64,000 nt of DNA from Clostridiales bacterium (lineage in GTDB: Bacteria; Bacillota; Clostridia; Oscillospirales; Butyricicoccaceae): positions 62,001 to 126,000 of the forward strand of contig JALFIV010000033.1 in NCBI GenBank assembly GCA_022775385.1, written 5' to 3'. This document shows positions 38,922-49,758 of this stretch, piece by piece. The notes below the pieces were generated by a model. It was not told the DNA's origin. It ran no database searches and worked only from the letters and a program-made list of their open reading frames with translations. How positions within the stretch are numbered: the first letter of the stretch is position 1; each line of letters opens with the position of its first letter. The position numbers and the translations under genes are program-made.

Positions 38922-41374
38922 CAAGCCAGATTTGCCGTGCAGCGGTCAGCGCGGCAAATTTTGCATTTGACCGATTATATGACTACCGTATCCCGGCGGA
39001 GCTGGAAAACCTGGTTCAGCCGGGTATGCGCATCCTTGTCCCGTTTGGAAAGGGAAACCGTCTGACCGAGGCGTTCGCCGTTCAGGTGATGCAGACATCG
39101 GAGGTGGAAAACCTCAAGGAGGTTCAGTCCGTGCTCGATCTCGAGCCGGTGCTGGATGAGCATCAGATTCATCTGGCGGCATGGATGTGCTCGTCGCTGT
39201 ACAGCACGTTTTTCGACTGCGCCAAGGTGATGCTGCCCTCCGGACTGTGGTTCCGCCACGAGGAGTGGTATCAGCTCGCGGACGGGATCACACAGGAGCA
39301 GCTGGACGCGCGGGCACAGCACGAGCCGATTCTGACGCTGTTCTCGGTGAAAAAGCCCAGACGCTCGCTCAAGGACATCCGCGCCGAGGTGCCGGATTCC
39401 AATCTGATGCGGCGGCTGAACGAGCTGTGCCGGCAGGAGATCCTGCGGTTTTCCAGCTCGTTCTCGCGCAAGATCGGGGACAAGAGCGTCAAAATGTTGG
39501 CGCTCGATATGCCGGCGGATCAGGCGGCGCGGCGGGCGGAGCGCGGACGCAGTCCGGTTCGTCTGGAGGTCGTGGGCTGTCTCGCGGACGGCGGAGCGCT
39601 CAGCCGGCAGGAGCTGATGTATCAGACCGGCGCGTCAGCCGGCATCCTCTCCACCATGGTAAAGCAGGGCATCCTGCGTGAGTGGGAGGAAGAGGCATTC
39701 CGTATGCCGGACTTCTCGCACTGTGAACGCGAGCCGATGGGAACGCTGACAAACGCGCAGCGGGAGGCGTACGACCGCATCTCCCCGCGGATGGATACCG
39801 ATCAGCCGGAGGCGGCGCTGCTGTACGGCGTGACCGGAAGCGGAAAGACGCAGGTGTACCTGCATCTGATCGAGCGGGCGCTCCGGCAGGGAAAGGGCGC
39901 ACTCGTGCTCGTTCCGGAGATCGGCTTGACCCCGCAGATGATCCGCCGCTTTGTCTGCTGTTTCGGCGCCTCGCGTGTCGCGGTGCTTCATTCGGCGCTG
40001 TCGGTCGGGGAGCGGTATGACAGCTGGAAGCGTATCCGCTCGGGCGAGGCGCAGGTGGTGGTCGGCACGCGCTCGGCGGTGTTCGCACCGGTGCAAAACC
40101 TCGGACTGCTCGTCATCGACGAGGAACAGGACGATGCGTACAAATCCGAGCAGTCGCCGTGCTATCACGCCCGGGAAATCGCCAAATACCGCGTGATGCA
40201 GGAAAAAGCGCTGCTCGTGCTCGGCTCGGCGACGCCGTCGATTGAGACTTTTTACGGTGCGAAAACCGGAAGGTATCCGATGGCGGTTCTGCGGGAACGC
40301 TATGCAGGGACACAGCTGCCGCAGGTCACGATTGCGGACCAGCGCGAAGCGGCGCGGCAGGGATGCTTTGGCTCGATCGGACCGGTTCTGCGCGATGCGG
40401 TTGCGGAAACCCTCCGTGACGGGCATCAGGCGATTTTGTTTCTGAACCGGCGCGGCGCCGCGCGGCAGGTCACCTGCACCGGATGCGGCTGGCGTCCGGA
40501 GTGCCCGTCGTGCAGCGTCTCGATGACCTATCACTCCGCCAACCACCGGCTGATGTGTCACTACTGCGGCCATTCCGAGCCGCTTCCGCGCGCCTGTCCG
40601 GTGTGCGGCAGTACGCACCTCAAGACCGAGGGTGCGGGCACCCAGCGCGTGGAGCAGGAGCTGCACGAGCTGTTTCCGAAGGCGCGTGTACTGCGCATGG
40701 ATGCGGACACGACGCGGGCGAAAAACGCCCATGAAAAACTGCTCGCGGAGTTTGCCGCGGGCGGTGCGGACATCCTGCTCGGCACCCAGATGGTCACCAA
40801 GGGACTGGATTTTGACCGGGTCGCGCTGGTCGGTGTCATTGACGCCGATCAGATGCTGTTTGCGCAGGACTACCGCGCGCGGGAGCGCACGTTTTCACTG
40901 CTGACACAGGTGGTCGGACGGGCGGGACGGCGCGATGTGCGCGGACGGGCGGTCATTCAGACCTACTCGCCGAATCACGACGTGATTCTGAACGCCGCGC
41001 GGCAGGACTACGAGCGGTTTTATGAACAGGAGATCGAGCTGCGGCAGGCGCTGCAGTGTCCGCCGGCGGCGCAGATTCTGACGCTGACCGCCTCGGCGGA
41101 GAGCGAGCGCGACGTGCTCGAGGCGCTGGTCTATGTGCGTCAGCGGATTGAGGGTCTGATGAACGATCAGTTTGCGGATTTCCGCTATCCCGTGCTCGGA
41201 CCGGCTCCGGCATCCGTGCTGCGCGTCATGAACCGGTATCGGTATCACCTGACCATCCGATGCCCCGACAACAGGAGAAGACGAGAGCTGATCGGCGGGA
41301 TTCTGCGGGAGTTTGCCGCGAATCGTCAGTTCCGTTCGGTCGCTCTGTTTGCGGATGTCAATCCGCTGGAATAA
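38918..41374 (+). CDS. priA: Primosomal helicase PriA
   Basis: An 818-residue 3'-to-5' helicase that restarts collapsed forks by loading DnaB. The N-terminal DNA-binding domain (FDRLYDYRIP) is followed by Walker A GVTGSGKTQVYLHL at about 304-317, a DEEQ box (LLVIDEEQDDAYKSE, His in many others), and eight zinc cysteines in CTGCGWRPECPSC and CHYCGHSEPLPRACPVCG. Helicase motif V/VI appears as LGTQMVTKGLDF and QVVGRAGRRD. Full length. Confidence 0.96.
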   Translation: MTSQICRAAVSAANFAFDRLYDYRIPAELENLVQPGMRILVPFGKGNRLTEAFAVQVMQTSEVENLKEVQSVLDLEPVLDEHQIHLAAWMCSSLYSTFFDCAKVMLPSGLWFRHEEWYQLADGITQEQLDARAQHEPILTLFSVKKPRRSLKDIRAEVPDSNLMRRLNELCRQEILRFSSSFSRKIGDKSVKMLALDMPADQAARRAERGRSPVRLEVVGCLADGGALSRQELMYQTGASAGILSTMVKQGILREWEEEAFRMPDFSHCEREPMGTLTNAQREAYDRISPRMDTDQPEAALLYGVTGSGKTQVYLHLIERALRQGKGALVLVPEIGLTPQMIRRFVCCFGASRVAVLHSALSVGERYDSWKRIRSGEAQVVVGTRSAVFAPVQNLGLLVIDEEQDDAYKSEQSPCYHAREIAKYRVMQEKALLVLGSATPSIETFYGAKTGRYPMAVLRERYAGTQLPQVTIADQREAARQGCFGSIGPVLRDAVAETLRDGHQAILFLNRRGAARQVTCTGCGWRPECPSCSVSMTYHSANHRLMCHYCGHSEPLPRACPVCGSTHLKTEGAGTQRVEQELHELFPKARVLRMDADTTRAKNAHEKLLAEFAAGGADILLGTQMVTKGLDFDRVALVGVIDADQMLFAQDYRARERTFSLLTQVVGRAGRRDVRGRAVIQTYSPNHDVILNAARQDYERFYEQEIELRQALQCPPAAQILTLTASAESERDVLEALVYVRQRIEGLMNDQFADFRYPVLGPAPASVLRVMNRYRYHLTIRCPDNRRRRELIGGILREFAANRQFRSVALFADVNPLE

Positions 41375-41403
41375 CATCAACGACAACCAAGGAGGAATTT
41401 TCC

Positions 41404-41871
41404 ATGATTCGAGAGATTATCAAGCATCCGGATCCGGTGCTGTATAAAAAGTGCCACGCGGTCACCAAGTTTGACGCGAGACTGGGCAAGATTCTGGACG
41501 ACATGGCGGACACGATGATGTCCGCAAACGGCGTCGGACTCGCCGGTCCGCAGATCGGTATGCTGCGCCGCATCTGTGTCGTCCTCGACACCACCGACAA
41601 CGACAAGGTCATCGAGCTGATCAATCCGGAGGTTGTCGAGACCTCCGGTTCCCAGACCGGAACCGAGGGCTGCCTGAGCTTCCCGGATGAATTCGGCACG
41701 GTCACCCGTCCGCGCGTCGTCACCGTCCGCGCACAGGATCGGCATGGCGAGTGGTTCACGCTGACGCGCGAGGATCTGACCGCGCGCGCGTTCCTGCACG
41801 AGATCGACCATCTGGACGGCCACGTGTTCAAGGAGAAGGTCGAAGATATCTTCGAGCCGGAAGCGGAGTAA
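41404..41871 (+). CDS. def: Peptide deformylase
   Basis: A 155-residue metalloenzyme removing the formyl group from new proteins. All three motifs are present: GVGLAGPQIG, EGCLSFP and HEIDHLDG, with Cys and two His as metal ligands. AAGGAGGAATTTTCC gives a clear start at ATG 41404. It precedes fmt, the enzyme that adds the formyl group to initiator tRNA. Confidence 0.97.
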   Translation: MIREIIKHPDPVLYKKCHAVTKFDARLGKILDDMADTMMSANGVGLAGPQIGMLRRICVVLDTTDNDKVIELINPEVVETSGSQTGTEGCLSFPDEFGTVTRPRVVTVRAQDRHGEWFTLTREDLTARAFLHEIDHLDGHVFKEKVEDIFEPEAE

Positions 41872-41884
41872 GGAGAGAGCCCGG

Positions 41885-42826
<942 letters not shown>

Positions 42827-42873
42827 ACCCGCCGAAGGGGAAAAGAGAGCAATTCCAAAAGGAGGAATGTGTG

Positions 42874-43605
42874 ATGATTCCCGGTTATTATGGTTACGGT
42901 GTCGGATATCATTCCGGATATTCGATCTATTTGATTTTGATGGCGGTCTGCTTTGTGTTCTCGCTGTGGGCGCAGGCATCGGTCAATTCCGCCTTCCGGC
43001 GGTATTCCCGCGTGGCGACGCGGCGGGGTCTGACCGGACGGCAGGCGGCGGAGTGCGTGCTGCGCGCAAACGGCGTCAGCGGCATTCAGTTCGCCCGCAT
43101 CGGCGGAAGCTTGACCGACAACTTCAACCCGACTACCGGCGTCATCAGCCTGTCGTCGGATGTCTATGACTCCACCTCGGTCGCATCGGTCGGCGTGGCG
43201 GCACATGAGGCCGGTCACGCGGTTCAGCATGCGGTCGGCTATGGTCCGATCCGCCTGCGCATGGCGATCATTCCGATCTGTTCGTTCGGCTCCCGCATGT
43301 CGTGGCCGCTGCTGGTCATCGGTCTTGCGGTGGGCATCACACCGCTGATCGGTCTGGGCGTCGCGTTTTTCGCGCTGTCCACCCTGTTTCAGCTGGTGAC
43401 GCTGCCGGTCGAGCTGGATGCCTCCCACCGTGCGCTTGCGGCACTGCGGGACGGCGGACTGCTGACCGAGGACGAACTGCCGATGGCGCGCAAGACGCTG
43501 ACAGCCGCAGCGATGACCTATCTTGCGGCGCTCGCGACCAGTATCGTACAGCTGCTCCGTCTGCTGGCGATTTTCGGAAACAGACGCGGAGGACGGGATG
43601 ACTGA
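42874..43605 (+). CDS. YugP-type membrane zinc metallopeptidase
   Basis: A 243-residue membrane protease of the zinc peptidase 2 family. HEAGH at 111-115 is the zinc-binding HExxH, and ELDASHRALAAL supplies the third ligand. Hydrophobic segments lie at about 17-34, 130-165 and the C-terminus. It presumably acts on membrane proteins; substrates are unknown. AAAAGGAGG precedes ATG 42874. The position between fmt and rsmB is frequent in Clostridia. The last eight bases overlap rsmB. Confidence 0.92.
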   Translation: MIPGYYGYGVGYHSGYSIYLILMAVCFVFSLWAQASVNSAFRRYSRVATRRGLTGRQAAECVLRANGVSGIQFARIGGSLTDNFNPTTGVISLSSDVYDSTSVASVGVAAHEAGHAVQHAVGYGPIRLRMAIIPICSFGSRMSWPLLVIGLAVGITPLIGLGVAFFALSTLFQLVTLPVELDASHRALAALRDGGLLTEDELPMARKTLTAAAMTYLAALATSIVQLLRLLAIFGNRRGGRDD

Positions 43606-44935
43606 GACCAGAAAAACCGCGCGGGAGGCCGCGGCGCGGGCGCTGTTCGCGATTGAGGAGAACGGTGCATGGAGCGCGCAGGCGGTTCAGCGCGAAGCGG
43701 CGGAGATGGATAAGCGGGATGCGGCGCTGGCGACGGCGCTCGTCGGCGGTGTGCTTCAGCACAAGGCGATGTGCGATTTCTACCTGTCCCATTTTTCCAG
43801 CGTCCGGCTGAAGAAACTCCAGCCGCGCATTTTGACCCTGCTGCGGCTTGCGGTCTATCAGATCGTCTGGATGGACCGCATTCCGGATTCGGCGGCGGTC
43901 AACGAGACGATCCGGCTGGCAAAATCGCTGTGTCATGCCGGCAAGCGCACGACGGGATACCTCAACGGCGTCCTGCGCGCGGTGGCGCGGAGCAGGGACA
44001 ATCTGCCCAGGCCGGACTGCGCGACCAAAGAGGAATTTTACTCGCTGTTTTACAGCACGCCGCGCTGGCTGACCGCGCTGCTGATCGAGCAGTTCGGCGA
44101 GCGCGAGACAAAAAAACTGCTGGAGGCGAACAACCGGCCGGCGCCCACCGTCCTGCGGGTCAACACCCTGCGTGCGGATGCGGAAAGCATACTGCGTGAG
44201 CTGACCGAGCAGGGCGTGCAGGCGGAGCGCCACCCGTCCATTCCGAACTGCCTCGTGGTCAAGGGAACCGGCAGCATCGCATCGCTGCCGTGCTTTGCGG
44301 ACGGACGGGTGACGGTACAGGACGGCGCGAGCCAGATGAGCGTGTACGCACTCGACCCGATGCCGGACAGCACGGTGATCGACTGCTGCGCTGCGCCGGG
44401 CGGAAAGAGCTTTTTCCTGTCCGAGCGCATGAAAAACACCGGCACGGTGTACTCCTGCGATATCTTTCCGCATAAGCTTACCAAGATCCGCGAGGGCGCA
44501 CAGCGGCTGGGCTGCACGAATGTGACCGCATTCCTGCAGGATGCGTCTCAGTTCCGTCCCGAGTGGGAGGAAACGGCGGACTATGTCCTGTGCGACGTCC
44601 CGTGCTCCGGTCTGGGCATCATCCGGAAAAAGCCGGAGATCCGCTACAAGGATCCTGCGGAGCTGATGCAGCTGCCGGAGATTCAGCGGGCGATTCTGGA
44701 CAACTGCGCGCGCTATGTGCGTCCGGGCGGCACGCTGGTCTATTCGACCTGTACGGTGCTGGAGCGGGAGAATCAGGACGTTGTCCATGCGTTTCTCGCA
44801 TCCCATCCGGACTTCCGGCTGAGCCGGTTTTCTCTGCCGGTCTGCGATACCGCTGTGGAGGGGGAAATCACCCTTCTGCCGCATGTTCACGGAACCGATG
44901 GTTTTTTTGTTGCAAAATTAGTAAAAATGGATTAG
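43598..44935 (+). CDS. rsmB: 16S rRNA (cytosine-967-C5)-methyltransferase RsmB
   Basis: A 445-residue methyltransferase. The N-terminal NusB-like helical domain (about 1-140; AREAAARALFAIEENGAWS) is joined to a SAM-dependent domain with DCCAAPGGKSFFLSERM, CDVPCSGLGIIRKKPE (catalytic Cys pair partner) and the final YSTCTVLERENQDV (nucleophilic Cys). It makes m5C967 in 16S rRNA. Confidence 0.95.
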   Translation: MTETRKTAREAAARALFAIEENGAWSAQAVQREAAEMDKRDAALATALVGGVLQHKAMCDFYLSHFSSVRLKKLQPRILTLLRLAVYQIVWMDRIPDSAAVNETIRLAKSLCHAGKRTTGYLNGVLRAVARSRDNLPRPDCATKEEFYSLFYSTPRWLTALLIEQFGERETKKLLEANNRPAPTVLRVNTLRADAESILRELTEQGVQAERHPSIPNCLVVKGTGSIASLPCFADGRVTVQDGASQMSVYALDPMPDSTVIDCCAAPGGKSFFLSERMKNTGTVYSCDIFPHKLTKIREGAQRLGCTNVTAFLQDASQFRPEWEETADYVLCDVPCSGLGIIRKKPEIRYKDPAELMQLPEIQRAILDNCARYVRPGGTLVYSTCTVLERENQDVVHAFLASHPDFRLSRFSLPVCDTAVEGEITLLPHVHGTDGFFVAKLVKMD

Positions 44936-44983
44936 TATAATGGTGTATGAGATTGTGCAGACAGATAAGGAGCATCGTTTTTT

Positions 44984-46030
44984 ATGACAAAACCGGAGAT
45001 CAAATGCAGAACGATACCGGAGCTGAAGGAAGAACTCGCGGCGCTGGGGGAAAAGCCGTTCCGCGCACAGCAGATCTTCCGCTGGATGCATACCGGGGTC
45101 TCGGATTTTGACGAGATGACAAATCTGTCCAAACCGCTGCGCACCAAGCTGCGGGAGAACTATCTGCTCACCGCGCCGCGCATCGTGCGCAAGCAGGTCT
45201 CGGCGCTGGACGGAACAATCAAGTACTTATGGGAGCTGCACGACGGAAACTGTGTGGAGAGCGTCTTCATGCGTTATCACCACGGCAATTCCGCCTGTGT
45301 GTCCAGTCAGGTCGGCTGCCGCATGGGATGCAAGTTCTGTGCCTCCGGCATCGGCGGTCTGGTTCGCAGTCTGTCTGCGGGGGAGATTCTTGACCAGATC
45401 CTGTTTATGCAGAAGGACACGGGGGAGCGGATTTCCAACATTGTACTGATGGGAACCGGTGAGCCGCTGGACAACTATGACAACGTGCTCCGGTTTCTGG
45501 AGCTGGTCGGCTCGCCCGACGGGCTGAACATCGGACAGCGCCATATCTCGCTGTCCACCTCCGGACTGGCGGATCAGATCGACCGTCTCGCGGAGGAGAA
45601 ACTTCAGATCACGCTGTCGGTCTCGCTCCATTCGCCGGACAACGAGTCGCGCAGCGCGATGATGCCGGTCAACCGGTCGTATCCGGTGGAGCGGCTGATC
45701 CGGTCGTGCCGTCACTATTTCGATGTGACCGGACGGCGGGTCTCTTACGAATACACGATGATTGACGGGGTGAGCGACCGCCCGTGGCAGGCGAAAAAAC
45801 TCGCGGCACTGCTGCACGGACGTCCGGCGCATGTCAATCTGATCCCGCTCAACGCGGTGACCGAGAGCGGGCTTCGGCCTTCGACCAGACAGCATGTCAG
45901 CGCATTCCAGAAGATTCTGGAGTCGAGCGGTGTGACGGCGACGGTGAGACGGACACTCGGTCCGGACATCGACGCCTCCTGTGGACAGCTGCGGCGGAGT
46001 TATATCGAGCAATCCAACGAGAAAGAGTGA
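44984..46030 (+). CDS. rlmN: 23S rRNA (adenine-2503-C2)-methyltransferase RlmN
   Basis: A 348-residue radical SAM enzyme. Cys112, Cys116 and Cys119 (GCRMGCKFCASG) bind the iron-sulfur cluster; Cys333 near the C-terminus (DASCGQL) is the methylated cysteine. It methylates A2503 in 23S rRNA and A37 in some tRNAs. A TATAAT at about 44936-44941 could give a local promoter, although the -35 is poor. AAGGAG about fourteen bases before ATG 44984. Confidence 0.96.
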   Translation: MTKPEIKCRTIPELKEELAALGEKPFRAQQIFRWMHTGVSDFDEMTNLSKPLRTKLRENYLLTAPRIVRKQVSALDGTIKYLWELHDGNCVESVFMRYHHGNSACVSSQVGCRMGCKFCASGIGGLVRSLSAGEILDQILFMQKDTGERISNIVLMGTGEPLDNYDNVLRFLELVGSPDGLNIGQRHISLSTSGLADQIDRLAEEKLQITLSVSLHSPDNESRSAMMPVNRSYPVERLIRSCRHYFDVTGRRVSYEYTMIDGVSDRPWQAKKLAALLHGRPAHVNLIPLNAVTESGLRPSTRQHVSAFQKILESSGVTATVRRTLGPDIDASCGQLRRSYIEQSNEKE

Positions 46031-46034
46031 TGAA

Positions 46035-46769
46035 ATGAACGTATACGGCAAGACAGATAAGGGCCTGGTTCGGTCGAACAATCAGGACACCTATCGCACA
46101 GAACTGAATCAAAACGGATGCGCTTATCTCATCCTCTGCGACGGCATGGGCGGTGCCCGTGCGGGAAATGTGGCGAGCGAAAAGACGGCGGAGGTTTTCC
46201 TGCAGTATCTGCAGGAGCACTGTGAGCCGGAGATGCAGCGCGATGAACTGGCACAGATTCTGGTCGACGGCGCGGCACTGGCCAACAGGACGGTATACGA
46301 GATGGCGGAAAACGACCCCGGGCAGTACAGCGGCATGGGTACGACGCTGGTCGGCGGTGTCGCGGTCGGAAACCGGGTCGTACTGGCAAACATCGGCGAT
46401 TCGCGCGCCTATGTGATCGACGGCGGACGGATTGCGCAGGTGACGGAGGATCACTCGGTTGTGGAGGAAATGGTCCGCGCCGGAAAACTCACCAAGGAAG
46501 AAGCGAGACACTACCCGGGACGCAATCTGATCACCCGTGCGGTCGGTGTCGACGCGGACGTCGAGCCGGATCTGTACGAAGTGATCCTGCGGGACGGACA
46601 AATTCTGCTGCTCTGCTCCGACGGACTGAGCGGCATGCTCACGGACAGCGAGATCGCGGAGATCGTCGCGTCCGAAGAGAATTTTGAGCGCGCGTGCGAA
46701 ACGCTGATCGCGGGTGCATGCGGCGCAGGCGGAACTGACAACATCACGGTTGTTTTATATACAAAGTAG
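46035..46769 (+). CDS. prpC: PP2C-type serine/threonine phosphatase PrpC
   Basis: A 244-residue metal-dependent phosphatase starting MNVYGKTDKGLVRSNNQDTY. Metal ligands appear in NQDTY, CDGMGGARAGNVAS, SDGLSGMLTD and GTDNITVV. It reverses the action of the PASTA kinase encoded eleven bases downstream, jointly controlling cell-wall growth and division. The ribosome site is weak and overlaps the rlmN end, suggesting coupling. Confidence 0.94.
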   Translation: MNVYGKTDKGLVRSNNQDTYRTELNQNGCAYLILCDGMGGARAGNVASEKTAEVFLQYLQEHCEPEMQRDELAQILVDGAALANRTVYEMAENDPGQYSGMGTTLVGGVAVGNRVVLANIGDSRAYVIDGGRIAQVTEDHSVVEEMVRAGKLTKEEARHYPGRNLITRAVGVDADVEPDLYEVILRDGQILLLCSDGLSGMLTDSEIAEIVASEENFERACETLIAGACGAGGTDNITVVLYTK

Positions 46770-46779
46770 GAGATAGAAT

Positions 46780-48852
46780 ATGTCTGATAATATCGGCAAA
46801 GTTTTTGGCGGCCGCTATGAAGTGCGCGAGATCATCGGCACCGGCGGTATGGCCGTTGTGTACAAAGCATATGACACCGTGCTGCATCGTTATGTGGCAA
46901 TCAAGGTTTTGAAAGAAGAGTTCGCGGCGGACAACGAGTTCCGCAAGCGTTTTAACAACGAGGCACAGGCGGTAGCCAAGCTGTCTCACAATAATATCGT
47001 TTCGATCTATGACGTCTCGCAGGATCACTCCGAGGCGGAGTACATCGTCATGGAGCTGTGCGAGGGCGTCACGCTCAAGGATTACCTGCGCAAGAAGCAT
47101 CATCTGTCGTGGCAGGAGACGGTTTACTTCTCCCAGCAGGTGGCGCGCGCACTGGATCACGCGCACAGCCGCGGCATCATCCATCAGGACATCAAGCCGC
47201 ATAACATCATGCTGCTGCGCGACAGCACGGCAAAGGTGATGGACTTCGGCATCGCAAGCTTCGCCAACAGCCAGGAGACCAAGAAGGTCTCGGAGGCGAT
47301 CGGCTCGGTGCACTACATCTCGCCGGAACAGGCGAAGGGCATCAAGGTCGACTACCGAACGGATCTGTATTCGCTCGGCGTTGTCATGTACGAGATGCTG
47401 ACCGGCACTCTGCCGTTCCGCGGCGATACCGCGGTGGCAGTCGTTATGCAGCACATCAACACGGTTCCGCCCAAGCCGAGTGAGCTGATGCCGGATATTC
47501 CGCCGGCGATGGACGAGATCGTCATGCATGCGATGTGTGCGAATGCGTCCCAGCGGTACAGCTCCGCCATGGAACTGCTCAACGATCTGGAGCGTATCCG
47601 CAGCAATCCGAATTTGTATCTGAACTACACCAACCGCGCATCCTCCGCCACCCGGGCGATCCGCTACGATGACGAGGAGCAGGCGACGCAGCTCATCCGC
47701 GGCGTTCCGGTGGATCCGGACGCGGGCTATCATATGTATGAGGACGACGATGAGGAGGAGTACGAGGAGTACACTCCGCGCCGCGGCGGCAGAAAGAAGC
47801 AGCCGTCGGGCACCGGCATCATCATCGGTGGCCTGGTTGCGGTAGTTGCGGCCGCGCTGTTTGCGCTGTGGGCGATCTTCAGCGGCGGCTCCAACGTCAA
47901 ACTGACTGTGCCGGACTTTGTCGGCATGAACTACTACGAGGAAATCGAAGGAACCAACTACGAGAAGCAGTTCACCATCCGCGTCGAGGAGGCACCGATT
48001 GAGGACGAGACCGACTACGAGGACGGCGAAGTCATGATGCAGGATCCGGAGGCGGGCGAGAAGGTCAAGCGCGGCGGAAAGATTTCGCTCATGATCGCCT
48101 CGCTGGGCGCCGACGCCGAGGCACAGCCGGAGGAGGACACCGAGGAGGAGCCGGAGGAAGAGCTGGTCAATATTCCGTCGGTCGAGGGAAGCTCGTATCA
48201 GAACGCGGCTTCTGCACTCAAGGCACTCGGACTGAAGGTCTCCCGGGAAGAGGAAAACTCGGACACGGTGGATAAGGACGATGTCATTTCGTCCGATCCG
48301 GCCAGCGGCGAGGAGGTCGAGAAGGGTTCGACTGTCACACTGACGGTATCCATCGGACCGAAGGAGGAAAAGGTCTCCGTGCCGAATCTGTTCGGAATGA
48401 CACAGAGCGAGGCGGTTTCCGCCTTGGAAAAGCTCGGTCTCTCGGTCGGTGACATTGACATGGAGGAGAGCGACGAGCCGGTCGGCACCATCATCCGTCA
48501 GACGGTCTCGCCGGGAAACGAGGTCGCAAAGGGAACGTCCGTCGGTATCGTGCTTGCAGCCGAGCCGCCGGAGTATGAGGACGAAGAATTCCCCGAGGAG
48601 GCCGATCCGTCGGATTCCAGCGTGGGTTTTACTAAGGACGGCGGAACGACCTATATCAAAATTGCTCTGCCGTCCGACCGCAGCAGTGTCAACGTCCGTG
48701 TTACGGTCGCCGGAAATACGCTGTACGACAGCTCGGTGAACTGCAACCGCGATTCATTCACCGTTCATGCCTCGTATTCCGGAACCGAACGGGTTCAGGT
48801 GACCATGGACGGACAGACCATCTACGACGGTGACTATAATTTTGCATCATGA
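46780..48852 (+). CDS. prkC: PASTA-domain serine/threonine protein kinase
   Basis: A 690-residue membrane kinase. The catalytic domain (about 10-275) has GTGGMAVVYKA, Lys42, the catalytic loop IIHQDIKPHNIM (Asp137, with Gln136 where Arg is usual) and MDFGIASF. An acidic then basic linker leads to a transmembrane helix at about 345-367. Three extracellular PASTA domains start near residues 372, 462 and 528; they bind muropeptides or lipid II in relatives. A C-terminal Ig-like domain of about 85 residues follows. Operon partner of prpC. Confidence 0.95.
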   Translation: MSDNIGKVFGGRYEVREIIGTGGMAVVYKAYDTVLHRYVAIKVLKEEFAADNEFRKRFNNEAQAVAKLSHNNIVSIYDVSQDHSEAEYIVMELCEGVTLKDYLRKKHHLSWQETVYFSQQVARALDHAHSRGIIHQDIKPHNIMLLRDSTAKVMDFGIASFANSQETKKVSEAIGSVHYISPEQAKGIKVDYRTDLYSLGVVMYEMLTGTLPFRGDTAVAVVMQHINTVPPKPSELMPDIPPAMDEIVMHAMCANASQRYSSAMELLNDLERIRSNPNLYLNYTNRASSATRAIRYDDEEQATQLIRGVPVDPDAGYHMYEDDDEEEYEEYTPRRGGRKKQPSGTGIIIGGLVAVVAAALFALWAIFSGGSNVKLTVPDFVGMNYYEEIEGTNYEKQFTIRVEEAPIEDETDYEDGEVMMQDPEAGEKVKRGGKISLMIASLGADAEAQPEEDTEEEPEEELVNIPSVEGSSYQNAASALKALGLKVSREEENSDTVDKDDVISSDPASGEEVEKGSTVTLTVSIGPKEEKVSVPNLFGMTQSEAVSALEKLGLSVGDIDMEESDEPVGTIIRQTVSPGNEVAKGTSVGIVLAAEPPEYEDEEFPEEADPSDSSVGFTKDGGTTYIKIALPSDRSSVNVRVTVAGNTLYDSSVNCNRDSFTVHASYSGTERVQVTMDGQTIYDGDYNFAS

Positions 48853-48870
48853 GAAATTCGAAGGGATAAC

Positions 48871-49758
48871 ATGAGTGAAAACGGAATTATTTTAAAGGGA
48901 ATCGGCGGATTCTACTATGTCGATACGGCCGCGGGTCTTGTGGAATGCAAGGCTCGCGGCAAATTCCGCATTCAAGGCGGAAAACCGGTGATCGGAGACC
49001 GGGTCACCATCCAGTTGAATGACGACGGGACCGGATACATCCTGTCCATGGAGCCGAGAAAGACCGAGCTGCTGCGTCCGGCGGTCGCCAACATCGACCA
49101 GCTGCTCATCGTCTGTACGGCGGCGCCGCCGAAAACCGAACCGTTCCTGATCGACAAGATCACCTCGATCGCGTCGCGCAAGAACATGGACACGGTTATC
49201 GTCATCAATAAAGTCGATCTCGACCGCGGCGATCATCTCGCGGCAATCTACACCAAGGCGGGATTTCCGGTCTACCGCGTCAGCGCCGAGACCGGAGAGG
49301 GGATTGAGGAACTCCGCGGCTGTCTGCGCGGACGCATCTCCGCGTTCGCCGGCAACTCCGGCGTCGGAAAATCCAGCCTGCTCAACCGGCTGTATCCGCA
49401 GTTCCACGCGCAGGTCGGCACGATAAGCGAGAAGATCGAGCGCGGACGGCACACAACCCGCCATGTCGAGCTGATGAAGCTGCCGGAGGGCGGTTATCTG
49501 GCGGACACGCCGGGATTCTCCGCATTTCAGGCGGAAAAGATGGATCTCGTGCTGGCGGCCGATCTGCAGGACACATTCCGCGAGTTTGAGCCGTATCTCG
49601 GACGATGCCGCTTTACCGGCTGCGCGCATGTCAAGGAAAAGGGCTGCGCGGTCCGCGCGGCGGTCGAGGCGGGAGAGATTCCGAAGGAGCGCCACGAGAG
49701 CTACTGCCGGCTGTACGAGAGTGTCAAGGACATCAAGGAATGGAGTCTGAACAAATGA
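48871..49758 (+). CDS. rsgA: Ribosome small subunit GTPase RsgA
   Basis: A 295-residue circularly permuted GTPase that checks maturation of the 30S subunit. The N-terminal OB fold is followed by NKVD (VIVINKVDL), GNSGVGKSSLLNRL, and DTPGFSAF, then the zinc knuckle CRFTGCAHVKEKGCAV. It follows prkC by 18 bases and overlaps thiN by four bases. rpe, which often lies between rsgA and thiN, is absent. Confidence 0.95.
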   Translation: MSENGIILKGIGGFYYVDTAAGLVECKARGKFRIQGGKPVIGDRVTIQLNDDGTGYILSMEPRKTELLRPAVANIDQLLIVCTAAPPKTEPFLIDKITSIASRKNMDTVIVINKVDLDRGDHLAAIYTKAGFPVYRVSAETGEGIEELRGCLRGRISAFAGNSGVGKSSLLNRLYPQFHAQVGTISEKIERGRHTTRHVELMKLPEGGYLADTPGFSAFQAEKMDLVLAADLQDTFREFEPYLGRCRFTGCAHVKEKGCAVRAAVEAGEIPKERHESYCRLYESVKDIKEWSLNK

